NCBI GenBank assembly: GCA_964579295.1 | Contig: CAZOGK010000007.1 | Span: 1-64,000 of the forward strand | DNA length: 64,000 bases | Direction of reading: 5' to 3' | DNA from: JAAYYY01 sp964579295 | GTDB lineage: Bacteria > Chloroflexota > Anaerolineae > Promineifilales > Promineifilaceae | Shown here: positions 42,360 to 50,578 of the stretch, piece after piece | Layout of the letters: the number at the start of each line of letters is the position of its first letter | Numbering within the stretch: position 1 is the stretch's first letter | Notes under the pieces: model-generated | What the model was told of the DNA's origin: nothing | Seen by the model: only the letters and a program-made list of their open reading frames with translations | Database searches by the model: none | Made by a program: the position numbers and the translations under genes

Positions 42360-42387
42360 TATTGGTAATGTTGCCAATAATGATAAT
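42352..42387. promoter_or_regulatory. Perfect 14-bp-arm palindromic operator
   Basis: ATTATCATTATTGG (42352-42365) and its exact complement (42374-42387) separated by 8 bp. It covers the -10 of the plus-strand promoter and lies upstream of the divergent cupin gene. AT-rich against a GC-rich genome. The right half plus flank matches a canonical 19-bp Fur box at 14 positions (counted by hand), but symmetry fits best as the operator of the adjacent winged-helix protein. Confidence 0.75.
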
Positions 42388-42408
42388 CAAGAATACTGAC
42401 GGCGGCTG

Positions 42409-42942
42409 ATGCGCGTCGATTTGCTTGTTCATCCCATTCGTCTGCGCATTATCCAGACGCTAGGGCAGGACCATCTGACGACCCAGGAGCTGGCCAGGCG
42501 GTTGCCGGACGTTCCTGTATCGTCCCTTTACCGGCACCTGCAGCTATTGCGACGCGGCAAGGTGCTTGATGTCGTCGAGAGCAGACAGGTCAACGGGATC
42601 GAAGAGAAGGTCTACGCTATCACGGGCCGGACCCACCTCGGTCCTGAGGAGATGGCGCAGCTCAGCGGCGACGAGCATGTGAAATACTTTGCCACCTACT
42701 TGCTGACGTTGCTGCAAAACTTCGCCGGCTACATTGGCAGCGCCCAGGATGAAGACGGGCGGGTCGACCTGGCGGCGGACTATGCCGGCTACACTGAGGT
42801 GATCTACTATGCCGACGAAGCCGAGCTGCAGGCCTTTCAGGCGGCGCTCGGCGCGGCGCTACGGCCTATGATAGAGAACAAGGCGACGGCGGAGCGCCGC
42901 CGCTACCGGACGGCGATAATTGCCCATCCAACGGGAGAGTAG
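42409..42942 (+). CDS. ArsR-like winged-helix regulator
   Basis: A 177-aa protein. Residues about 5-75 form a winged helix: HPIRLRIIQTLGQDHLTTQELARRL, SSLYRHLQLLRRGKVLDVVES, VYAIT. The C-terminal 90 residues are helical with a YYADEAELQAFQAAL motif and may hold an effector site. No Cys in the whole protein, so it is not a classical metal-sensing ArsR. It heads the four-gene ABC operon and probably binds the palindrome just upstream, as an autoregulator. Confidence 0.82.
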   Translation: MRVDLLVHPIRLRIIQTLGQDHLTTQELARRLPDVPVSSLYRHLQLLRRGKVLDVVESRQVNGIEEKVYAITGRTHLGPEEMAQLSGDEHVKYFATYLLTLLQNFAGYIGSAQDEDGRVDLAADYAGYTEVIYYADEAELQAFQAALGAALRPMIENKATAERRRYRTAIIAHPTGE

Positions 42943-42944
42943 AC

Positions 42945-43142
42945 ATGGACCTATTGCGTGAGTATCTACCGTTACTGATCCCGCTCCTGCTCATCCAGCT
43001 CGTGCTGCTGGCGGCGGCGCTGTGGGACCTGCTACACAACGAGAAGACGCGCGGCCCGCGCTGGATGTGGGCGCTCATCATCGTCTTCGTCAATATCATT
43101 GGCCCCATCATCTATTTCACCGTCGGCCGCCAGGAGAGCTGA
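42945..43142 (+). CDS. PLDc_N-domain small membrane protein (YxlE-like)
   Basis: A 65-aa protein with two membrane segments and the PLDc_N pattern (LLxxxWDLLHN...PRWMWALIIVFVNIIGPIIYFTVGR). In Bacillus YxlE of this family sits with YxlF/YxlG, the ABC ATPase and permease. Here it is also followed directly by an ABC ATPase gene and an ABC permease gene, and it starts 2 bp after the HTH gene. Confidence 0.8.
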   Translation: MDLLREYLPLLIPLLLIQLVLLAAALWDLLHNEKTRGPRWMWALIIVFVNIIGPIIYFTVGRQES

Positions 43143-43143
43143 G

Positions 43144-44106
43144 GTGAGTGCAGGGAACAACGGCGGCCTGACCGCGGACGGAATCGCCATCCGCTGCCAG
43201 AAGTTGAGCAAGCAGTACGGCGAGGTTGCGGCGCTGAGCGACCTGGAGCTGGCGATTCCCGCCGGAGCAACCTTCGGCTTTCTGGGGCGTAATGGCGCTG
43301 GGAAGACAACCACTATTCGCCTGCTGACCGGCCTGGCCTCGCCGACGACGGGCAGCGCCTGGGTGGCGGGCGTGGAGACGACGCGAGCAGACAGCCGCGC
43401 CCGCCGTGTCTTTGGCTACCTGCCCCAGGCGCCCGCTTTCTACGGCTGGATGACGCCGGTCGAATACCTGGACTACGCAGCCAGCCTCTTTCTCATGGAG
43501 AAAGAGGAGCGGCGCGAGCGTACGGCCGCGGTGCTGGCGCTCGTCGGCCTCGAAGACGCGGCGCGCCGGCGCATACGCGGCTTTTCCGGCGGCATGGTGC
43601 AGCGGCTGGGCATTGCCCAGGCGATGATCCATCAGCCGCCCGTCCTCTTCCTGGACGAGCCGACCAGCGCGCTTGATCCTGCCGGCCGGCACGCCGTGCT
43701 CGACCTGATCCAGCAGCTGCGCGGGCAGGTGACCGTTTTTCTCTCGACGCACATCCTTGGCGATGCCGAACGGGTCTGCGACTTCGTGGGTATTATCCAT
43801 CAGGGGCGCCTGGTTACCGTGGCGGCTCACGATGAGCTGGTGCAGCAATATGCGACCAACGTGGCGGCATTGGAGCTGGATCCGGCAAGTTGGGAGGCCA
43901 TGCCGGAGCTGGCGACGGCGCTGGAAAAGCTGCCCTGGGTGACGGGCGTTAGCCATGAAGGGGCGCGACTGCGCGTGGCCGTGGGCGACCCGAAGACAGC
44001 GCGACGCGCGCTGCTGCCGCAGCTGGTGGAGCAGGGAATCGTGCTCAGCCGCTACGAATGGGTGCGTCCCACGCTGGAAGACATCTTTCTGGAGATCAGC
44101 AGCTAG
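43144..44106 (+). CDS. ABC transporter ATP-binding protein (YxlF/CcmA-like)
   Basis: A 320-aa ATPase of the ABC-2 exporter type. GTG start at 43144 with GGAG upstream; a longer ATG frame at 43099 overlaps the previous gene. Walker A GRNGAGKTTTIRLLTG, Q-loop LPQAPAFYGWMTPVEYLDYAA, signature FSGGMVQRLGIAQAM, Walker B VLFLDEPTSALDP, H-loop STHILGDAERVCDFV. It works with the following permease gene (30-bp gap) to move lipid, antibiotic or peptide substrates out, as in other YxlF/BcrA-type pairs. Confidence 0.9.
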   Translation: MSAGNNGGLTADGIAIRCQKLSKQYGEVAALSDLELAIPAGATFGFLGRNGAGKTTTIRLLTGLASPTTGSAWVAGVETTRADSRARRVFGYLPQAPAFYGWMTPVEYLDYAASLFLMEKEERRERTAAVLALVGLEDAARRRIRGFSGGMVQRLGIAQAMIHQPPVLFLDEPTSALDPAGRHAVLDLIQQLRGQVTVFLSTHILGDAERVCDFVGIIHQGRLVTVAAHDELVQQYATNVAALELDPASWEAMPELATALEKLPWVTGVSHEGARLRVAVGDPKTARRALLPQLVEQGIVLSRYEWVRPTLEDIFLEISS

Positions 44107-44136
44107 GGCGGCAGCCGGCCCGCTGCCGTAAACGAT

Positions 44137-45699
44137 ATGAACATTCTCGCCTACACGATTGCCATACTGCTCATGGCAGCGCTGCCGCTGCTGCTGGCTA
44201 TCGCGCTGCGCCGCCGGCTCTCCACGCCCTGGTGGCTCTTCTGCCTGGGTATGGCCACCTTCCTGCTCTCCCAGGCAATCCATCTGCCGCTTAACGACTG
44301 GCTGGCGGACCTCGGCGTGTTAACCGCGGACATGGAAGGGCGCGCGCTGGTCCAGAACGCCATTATCCTGGGTCTCACCGCCGGCCTCTGCGAAGAGCTG
44401 CTGCGGGCAGCCGGATACGGGCTGCTTGCCTGGCGGCGACGCTGCACCACGTGGACCGACGCCGTGATGCTCGGCCTGGGGCATGGCGGCGTGGAGGCGA
44501 TGCTCATTGCCGTGCTCATGGCCGCCAGCATTGCTTCCCTGGCGGCGTTGCAGGGCAGCGACCTGTCGGCGCTGGTAGACAGCCCGGCGCAGCTCGCGGC
44601 GCTGGAGCGGCAGATGGAGCTGTTTAGCGGCTCGCCTGCGCTGGCGCTGCTGCCGCTGGTCGAGCGCATGCTGGCTATCAGCGCGCACGTAGCCTTTTCC
44701 CTGCTGATCTGGCAGGCGTTCCAGCGGCGCAATGCCCTCTACGTCCTGCTCGCCATTCTGCTGCACGCGGCTTACGACGCCATCCTCGTCTACGTGGCGC
44801 AGCAGACGACGAACGTCTGGCTGATTGAAGGCGCGGCGGCGCTGCTGGCGGCGCCGGCCTGGCTGTGGATTATCTACCTGGGCCGCCGCGCGCAGGCCGG
44901 GCTGGAAGCCAGCCAGGCGCCGCCGCTGGCCCAGGAGTGGCGGCTCTTTCTGATGGCGCTGCGCAAGGAGCTTGTGCAGCAGGCGCGCACCAAACGGCTG
45001 CTGGTCATCGCCGCTGTGTTTGCCCTGTTCGGGTTGGGCTCGCCGCTGCTGGCCAACTTCACGCCGCAGCTATTGAACATGATCGAAGGCGCGGAGCAGT
45101 TCGCCGACCTCATTCCCGAGCCCTCGGCCGCCGATGCCATCGTTCAATACGTCAGCAACATCACTCAGTTCGGCTTCCTCATCGCCATCCTGCTCGGTAT
45201 GGGCGCGGTCGCCGGCGAGAAGGAACAGGGTACGGCGGCCCTGATCATGAGCAAGCCGCTGCCGCGCTGGGCATTCATCCTCAGCAAGTTCGTCGCCCAG
45301 GCCGCCGTCTATACGGTAGGCTTTGCACTGGCGGGCGTCGGAGCCTACGCCTACACAGCCTGGCTCTTTGAAGCGCTGCCGGCCGGCGCGTTCGTCCTGT
45401 CTACAGCCCTGCTGCTCCTCTGGCTGCTGCTCTTCGCCGCCGTGACGCTGACGGCCAGCGCGCTCGCCGGCAGCACGGGTGCGGCCGCCGCGCTTGCCCT
45501 CGGCGGCGGCATTGTGCTGCTGCTGGCCGGGAGCATTCCCATCCTCAGCCCTTTCGCTCCCGGCGCGCTGGTCGATTGGGCCGGCCAGGCGCCGCTGGCC
45601 GAGACGCCGGCGCAGGCCGGCGCGCTGGCGGCCGCCCTGGCGCTGATTGTGCTTGCTCTGGTCGGCGCCATCGCCGCCTTCGAGGTGCAGGAGCTATAG
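44137..45699 (+). CDS. Fusion of YhfC-type intramembrane metalloprotease and ABC-2 permease
   Basis: A 520-aa polytopic protein with two parts. Residues 1-250 match the YhfC (CPBP-like) family: CEELLRAAGY (E86-E87), GLGHGGVEAML (H116), HVAFSLLIW (H184) and LLHAAYDA (H210), the usual metal-site pattern. Residues about 265-520 are an ABC-2 permease (RKELVQQARTKR entry helix, GEKEQGTAALIMSKPLPRW, then six or so helices). YhfC and ABC-2 permeases are normally separate proteins. It follows the ATPase by 30 bp; function is export coupled to membrane proteolysis, by inference. Confidence 0.82.
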   Translation: MNILAYTIAILLMAALPLLLAIALRRRLSTPWWLFCLGMATFLLSQAIHLPLNDWLADLGVLTADMEGRALVQNAIILGLTAGLCEELLRAAGYGLLAWRRRCTTWTDAVMLGLGHGGVEAMLIAVLMAASIASLAALQGSDLSALVDSPAQLAALERQMELFSGSPALALLPLVERMLAISAHVAFSLLIWQAFQRRNALYVLLAILLHAAYDAILVYVAQQTTNVWLIEGAAALLAAPAWLWIIYLGRRAQAGLEASQAPPLAQEWRLFLMALRKELVQQARTKRLLVIAAVFALFGLGSPLLANFTPQLLNMIEGAEQFADLIPEPSAADAIVQYVSNITQFGFLIAILLGMGAVAGEKEQGTAALIMSKPLPRWAFILSKFVAQAAVYTVGFALAGVGAYAYTAWLFEALPAGAFVLSTALLLLWLLLFAAVTLTASALAGSTGAAAALALGGGIVLLLAGSIPILSPFAPGALVDWAGQAPLAETPAQAGALAAALALIVLALVGAIAAFEVQEL

Positions 45700-45758
45700 C
45701 TTGCGCATTCCTCGTTCTGCCGTACGATCCCCTCAACGGACATGGCGGCGGGGCGGAG

Positions 45759-47009
45759 ATGGAGAAGGTGATGGAAGATATCGCGGCGATGCGTCGCTAC
45801 CTCGAGGACAGGCTGCCGGTTTACCTGGAGCTGTTGCGGCAGATGGTGGCTATCAACAGCTTCACGACCAACACGGACGGCGTCAACCGCCTGGGGCAGC
45901 TCACGGCGGATATCTTCGCGCCGCTGGGCTTCGAGGCGGAGTTCATCCCTTCGGCTAACCCGGCGTACGGCCGGCACCTGGTACTGAGCCGCGCCGGGCG
46001 CACCCCATGGCGCATCGGCATGGTCTCGCACCTGGATACGGTCTTCCCCGCCGCGGAAGAAGAGGCCAATGACTTTCGCTGGCGCGCGGCGGGCCAGCGC
46101 ATCTACGGGCCAGGTACGGTGGACATCAAGGGCGGCACGGTCGTCATGTTCATGATGCTCGACGCCCTGCGGGCGCTGGCGCCCGATTTCTACGACGACG
46201 TGAGCTGGGTTCTGCTGCTGGACGCGGCCGAAGAGACCGACGGCGTCGACTTCGGCCAGCTCTGCCGCCAGCGGCTGGCAGGCGACACCACGCTGGCCTC
46301 TCTCATCTTTGAAGGCGGGCTCGTGGACGAAAATCGCGCCCGCGTCGTCGTCGCGCGCAAAGGCATGGCAGTCTATCAGCTGCGCGCCGAGGGACGCGCA
46401 GCGCACGCCGGCACGTCGCACGAGCAGGGCGCGAACGCCATTGTGGAGATGGCCCATGCCGTGCAGCAGATCGCCGGCTTCACCGACTACGAGCGCCAGC
46501 TGACCTTTAACGTGGGCACGCTCCACGGCGGCAGCGTTGTCAACCGCGTGCCGCACGAGGCGACCGCGCGCGTGGAGATGCGCGCCTTCGACCGGGATGT
46601 CTACGAGGAAGGGATCGCCCGCATGCTGGCTCTGCCGCAGCGGGCTCGCGTGAGCAGCGCCAATGGTGACTACCGCTGCCGGTTGGAGGTCGAGATTGTG
46701 CGCAAGACCAACCCCTGGCCGCGCAACGAAGCGACCGATCGGTTGCTGCGTATCTGGCAGGAGGCGGGCGCGCTGACCGGGCTGGAAGTGGTGCCGGAGG
46801 CGCGCGGCGGCCTCAGCGACGGCAACTACTTCTGGGACGCCATCCCCACGCTGGACGGCCTCGGCGCGAGCGGCGGCAACGCCCATTGCTCGGAACGGAG
46901 CGCCGACGGGCTGAAAGACCAGGAGTACGTCGAGCGGGCCAGCCTGCCCGCCAAGGCGCTGCTCAACAACGCGGCGCTGCTGCAGCTGTGGCAGGCGCGG
47001 GCGCAGTAG
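45759..47009 (+). CDS. M20-family metallopeptidase (ArgE/CPG2-like)
   Basis: A 416-aa zinc exopeptidase. Metal ligands: SHLDTV (H), GTVDIKGG (D), AAEETDG (E-E catalytic and metal pair) and the C-terminal GGNAHCS. Dimerisation domain in the middle (GRAAHAGTSHEQGANAIVEM). Two possible starts; I prefer ATG 45759 with GGAG close by, though ATG 45771 is possible. It is the first of a co-directional group with a membrane protein and a hydantoinase, 4 bp apart, and may work on an amide or N-acyl product of the hydantoinase. Confidence 0.85.
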   Translation: MEKVMEDIAAMRRYLEDRLPVYLELLRQMVAINSFTTNTDGVNRLGQLTADIFAPLGFEAEFIPSANPAYGRHLVLSRAGRTPWRIGMVSHLDTVFPAAEEEANDFRWRAAGQRIYGPGTVDIKGGTVVMFMMLDALRALAPDFYDDVSWVLLLDAAEETDGVDFGQLCRQRLAGDTTLASLIFEGGLVDENRARVVVARKGMAVYQLRAEGRAAHAGTSHEQGANAIVEMAHAVQQIAGFTDYERQLTFNVGTLHGGSVVNRVPHEATARVEMRAFDRDVYEEGIARMLALPQRARVSSANGDYRCRLEVEIVRKTNPWPRNEATDRLLRIWQEAGALTGLEVVPEARGGLSDGNYFWDAIPTLDGLGASGGNAHCSERSADGLKDQEYVERASLPAKALLNNAALLQLWQARAQ

Positions 47010-47013
47010 GCCC

Positions 47014-47910
47014 GTGCAGCCCCAGGCCCTGCTGGCCTTAACCTGGCAGCAGCTACACCGGGAGCGCGCTGCCTGGGCGGCCGGGCTGTTGGGAGCGGGT
47101 GGCAACATCCTGCTCGCTTTCTGGCTGCGGCAGGCGGCCCGCCCGGCGCTGTGGCGCGAGCCACTGCGGTTGTGGTGGGAGTCCCAGATAGTTCCCGTTG
47201 GACCGCTGCTGCTGTGGGGCGGCGGGGCCGTCCTCCTCTCGCTGCTGGCCTGGTTGCTGGCGCTGCGCGGCGAAGCGGCCCTGGTAGCGGTAGGGTTGGG
47301 CCGGGCGCAGCCGTGGCGTGAGGGTCGCCGCTGGCTGGTCAGCTTCGTCGCCGTCGATACGCTGGTCTTCCTGCCGCTCTTGCTCCTCTCTCTGGCTGTG
47401 CTGGCTTTGCTGATTCTGCTGCTGGGCGCAAGCCTGGCGGCCGGGCTGCGCAGCCCCGATCCGCGCACCGCGCTACTCGCCGGCTGGGCCATTACGCTTC
47501 TATGCGTAAGTCCGCTCGCGTTGCTGTCGCTGCCACTGGCAATGGCCACGCTACTGCTGCGCGCGCTGGCCTTCCGCGCCGTCGCCGCCGAAGGGTTGGC
47601 GGCGCGAGCCGCGCTGCGCCGAGCCTGGTCGCTGCTCCGTCGCGTGCCGGGAGCGGCGGCGCTCAGCGCGCTGCTGCTCTGGGGCCTGGCTTACGCGGCG
47701 GGCACGGCGCTCACCACGGCCTTCGTGCTGCTCCATCTGGCCAGCGCCGTGCCCGAGCTGGCCGCCCCGGGCATCGCCGGCGCCGCGCTGGCGCTGCAGC
47801 TGGCGCTAGCGCTGCTGGAGTGGGTGCCGCGGGCCGTCCTCTTTGCCTTCCTGGGGCTTGGCTGGACGCATGCCTATCACCAGCTCGCGGCGAGGGCGGC
47901 AGCGCGATGA
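47014..47910 (+). CDS. Polytopic membrane protein of unknown function
   Basis: A 298-aa protein (GTG start) with about six hydrophobic segments, Leu/Ala-rich. It begins 4 bp after the M20 gene and overlaps the hydantoinase start by ATGA, so it is in one operon. Pattern (LRRAWSLLRRVPGAAALSALLLWGL) resembles membrane proteins of the DUF-type seen next to secreted hydrolases; no family recognised. Could be a transporter of the operon's substrate, unproven. Confidence 0.6.
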   Translation: MQPQALLALTWQQLHRERAAWAAGLLGAGGNILLAFWLRQAARPALWREPLRLWWESQIVPVGPLLLWGGGAVLLSLLAWLLALRGEAALVAVGLGRAQPWREGRRWLVSFVAVDTLVFLPLLLLSLAVLALLILLLGASLAAGLRSPDPRTALLAGWAITLLCVSPLALLSLPLAMATLLLRALAFRAVAAEGLAARAALRRAWSLLRRVPGAAALSALLLWGLAYAAGTALTTAFVLLHLASAVPELAAPGIAGAALALQLALALLEWVPRAVLFAFLGLGWTHAYHQLAARAAAR

Positions 47911-49943
47911 GCCGACCGGCTATTGGTGTGGATACGGGCGGCACCTTCACCGACTTCGTCTGGCTGGAGGAGGGACAGCTCCACATCCACAAACAGCTCA
48001 GCACGCCCGCCGATCCGTCGCAGGCGGTCCTCGCCGGCCTGGAACAGCCAACACTGGCGGAGGCTGCCGGCGTGGTGCACGGCAGCACAGTGGCGACGAA
48101 TGCGCTGTTGGAGCGGCGCGGGGCGCGCACGGCTCTAATAACCACGGCCGGCTTTGCCGACGTGCTGGTCATTGGCCGCCAGAACCGGCCGGAGCTCTAT
48201 GCGCTGGTGCCGCAAAAGCCGCCGCCGCTGGTACCGCGCACCCGGCGGCTGGAGGTAGTGGAGCGGGTGACGGCTCAGGGCGAGCTGCTGATCCCGCTGC
48301 AGATAGACAGCCTGGAAGCCATCACACAGACACTGCGCAGCGAAGCCGTGGAAGCGGTAGCCGTCTGCCTGCTCTTCTCCTACCTTTATCCCGAGCACGA
48401 GCGGCAGATCCGTGACTATCTTCTGGCGGCGCAACTGCCCGCGCTGCAGCACATCTCGCTCTCCTCGGAGATCCTGCCGGAATATCGCGAGTATGAGCGC
48501 ACGGCGACGACCGTCATCAACGCCTACGTCGCGCCGCGCATGGCAGGCTATCTGCAGCGGCTGGAGGGGAGGCTGGCGCCGCGGCCGCTGCGCATCATGC
48601 AGAGCAACGGCGGCGTCATCAGCGCCGGCCGCGCCGCGCGCGAGGCGGCGCGTACGGTGCTCTCTGGCCCGGCCGGCGGGGTCGTAGGCGCCGTTTACGT
48701 GGCGGCGCGCGCCGGTTACGAGGAGATCATCAGCTTCGACATGGGCGGCACGAGCACCGACGTGGCCCTCTGTCCCGGCCGGCTGCCGCTCACCGGTACG
48801 GCGGAAATCGTGGGCCTGCCCCTGCGCCTGCCGGCCATCGATATCCAGACGGTGGGCGCGGGCGGCGGCAGCCTGGCTTATCGCGACGCTGGCGGCGCGC
48901 TGCAGGTAGGGCCGGAAAGCGCCGGCGCTGAGCCGGGGCCGCTTTGTTATGGCAGCGGCGGCGCCGCTCCCGCCAGAGTCGTGGCCGGCGGCGGCGCGAA
49001 TTCTCTCTGGGTCACCACCACCGACGCCAATCTCGTTCTGGGCCGTCTGCAGCCTGACCATTTCCTCGGGGGTACGATGGCGCTCTACCGGGCGCCGGCG
49101 GAGGAAGCGCTGGCGGCGCTGGCCAACCTCATTGGCGCGCCGGACGCCGTGACGGCCGCGGCGGCGGTGGTGCAGGTAGCCAACGCGACGATGGAGCGCG
49201 CCATTCGCCGGATCTCGGTCGAGCGCGGTCACGACCCGCGCCGCTTCACACTGGTGGCTTACGGCGGCGCCGGGCCACTGCACGCCTGCGAGCTGGCGCA
49301 AAGCCTGCAGATTCCACGCGTCCTCATCCCGGCCGTGCCCGGCGTGCTCTCGGCCCTGGGCATGCTGGTGGCTGCCCCCACCTACGATTACACGCTCACG
49401 GTCTTGCGCCAGGTCAGGCGAGACGATGCGGTGGACAGCTGGTTGGAGGAAGCCTTCTTGCCCCTGACCGGCTGGGCGCAGGCTGCTATGGCAGCCGACG
49501 GCTTTTCCGCCTACACGCTGCAGCACAGCCTCGACATGCGCTACGCCGGACAGTCGCACGAGCTCACTGTGCCCTACCGGCCGGGCAGCATTGCAGCGGA
49601 CTTTCATGCGGCGCACGAACAGCGTTATGGCTACCGCCAGCCGGAGGCCGCCGTGGAGATAGTGACGCTGCGCCTGCAGGCAATAGCCAGTGTCACGCCG
49701 CCGCGCCTGCCGCAGGAGCCCCTGGCGGCGGCCGATGCGCGCGCCGCGCTGGCCGGAAGGTGCGAGGTCTGGTTTGGCGGCGGGGCAACGGCGGCCGCCC
49801 TCTATGAGCGGGAGCGCCTGCGCGCCGGCAATCAATTCGATGGACCGGCCATGGTCGTACAGTATGACACGACCACGGTCGTGCCGCCGGGGTGGACGGC
49901 GCGCGTAGATAGCGGGCTGAACCTGATTCTGACGCCGGGTTAG
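47907..49943 (+). CDS. Hydantoinase/oxoprolinase family protein (HyuA-like)
   Basis: A 678-aa ATP-dependent hydantoinase A-type subunit. N-terminal ATPase motif GVDTGGTFTDFVWL; FDMGGTSTDVALC is the second nucleotide motif; then VGAGGGS and GGAGPLHACELA. The ATG at 47907 overlaps the stop of the membrane gene (ATGA). HyuA and HyuB usually sit together, but no HyuB is seen here, so it is either a HyuA-only enzyme or the B subunit is elsewhere. It ends with stop codons overlapping those of the convergent rnhB by 4 bp. Confidence 0.85.
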   Translation: MSRPAIGVDTGGTFTDFVWLEEGQLHIHKQLSTPADPSQAVLAGLEQPTLAEAAGVVHGSTVATNALLERRGARTALITTAGFADVLVIGRQNRPELYALVPQKPPPLVPRTRRLEVVERVTAQGELLIPLQIDSLEAITQTLRSEAVEAVAVCLLFSYLYPEHERQIRDYLLAAQLPALQHISLSSEILPEYREYERTATTVINAYVAPRMAGYLQRLEGRLAPRPLRIMQSNGGVISAGRAAREAARTVLSGPAGGVVGAVYVAARAGYEEIISFDMGGTSTDVALCPGRLPLTGTAEIVGLPLRLPAIDIQTVGAGGGSLAYRDAGGALQVGPESAGAEPGPLCYGSGGAAPARVVAGGGANSLWVTTTDANLVLGRLQPDHFLGGTMALYRAPAEEALAALANLIGAPDAVTAAAAVVQVANATMERAIRRISVERGHDPRRFTLVAYGGAGPLHACELAQSLQIPRVLIPAVPGVLSALGMLVAAPTYDYTLTVLRQVRRDDAVDSWLEEAFLPLTGWAQAAMAADGFSAYTLQHSLDMRYAGQSHELTVPYRPGSIAADFHAAHEQRYGYRQPEAAVEIVTLRLQAIASVTPPRLPQEPLAAADARAALAGRCEVWFGGGATAAALYERERLRAGNQFDGPAMVVQYDTTTVVPPGWTARVDSGLNLILTPG

Positions 49944-50566
49944 AGAAGGGGCTGGCGGATGGGGGCGAAGCTGTGGCGGTGTTCGTCGCAGGGGCCATGC
50001 GCGGCGACGGCGCTCACGTGCTGGGGCGTGCAGTAGCCTTTGTGGCGGGCGAAGCCGTAGTGCGGAAAGCGGGCCTCGAGCGCCGCCATATAGCGGTCGC
50101 GCGTGACTTTCGCCAGGATGCTGGCAGCGGCAATGCTCAGGCAGCGGCTATCGCCGCGCACCACGGTCTCTTGCGGCAGCGTCACGCGGCGCAGAGGTAG
50201 TGGCCCATCCACGAGCAGGTAATCGGCGTGAGGGCCAAGCTGCGCCAGCGCGGCGCGCATCGCCTGCATATTGGCCGGCAGGATGCCGATCTCGTCAATG
50301 GTCGCCGCCGGCGCGCTGCCGATGCCGTAGGCCAGGGCGTTGGCGATGATCTGCTCGAAAAGTGCCTCACGGCGCTGCGCCGTTAGCTGCTTCGAGTCGG
50401 TTACCTCGGCCAGCTGCGCCAGCCGCGCGGCGTCGTCCAGCGGCAGGATAACGGCGGCGGCGACGACCGGGCCGGCAATGGCGCCGCGCCCGGCTTCGTC
50501 GAGGCCGGCAATGTGGCGCAGCCCGGTCGCCTCGCGCACTGCCAGCTCAAGCTCCAGGTTGGGCAT
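49940..50566 (-). CDS. rnhB: Ribonuclease HII
   Basis: A 208-aa enzyme that cleaves RNA-DNA hybrids and single embedded ribonucleotides. The catalytic motif is GLDEAGRGAIAGPVVAAAVILP (Asp-Glu pair) with DSKQLTAQRRE and SIAAASILAKVTRDRYM. Stands last in a minus-strand operon with glycosyltransferases (12-bp gap) and overlaps the end of the HyuA gene. Confidence 0.95.
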   Translation of the reverse strand: MPNLELELAVREATGLRHIAGLDEAGRGAIAGPVVAAAVILPLDDAARLAQLAEVTDSKQLTAQRREALFEQIIANALAYGIGSAPAATIDEIGILPANMQAMRAALAQLGPHADYLLVDGPLPLRRVTLPQETVVRGDSRCLSIAAASILAKVTRDRYMAALEARFPHYGFARHKGYCTPQHVSAVAAHGPCDEHRHSFAPIRQPLL

Positions 50567-50578
50567 GGGCGGCTCCCC

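Noticed and set aside
42376..42394. Fur box as the primary identity of the palindrome
   Set aside because: 14 of 19 matches is suggestive, but the full perfect 14-bp palindrome next to a winged-helix gene fits an autoregulator operator better; kept only as an alternative.
45351..47549. A 732-aa minus-strand frame over the ABC permease and M20 genes
   Set aside because: Antisense to two proteins with recognisable motifs; no motif of its own.
47502..47906. N-terminal 135-residue extension of the HyuA frame
   Set aside because: It lies inside the membrane-protein gene, is Arg/Gly/Ala-rich and precedes the conserved GVDTGGTFTD start.
48135..49835. A 566-aa minus-strand frame across HyuA
   Set aside because: Antisense shadow of a conserved enzyme; composition atypical for the genome.
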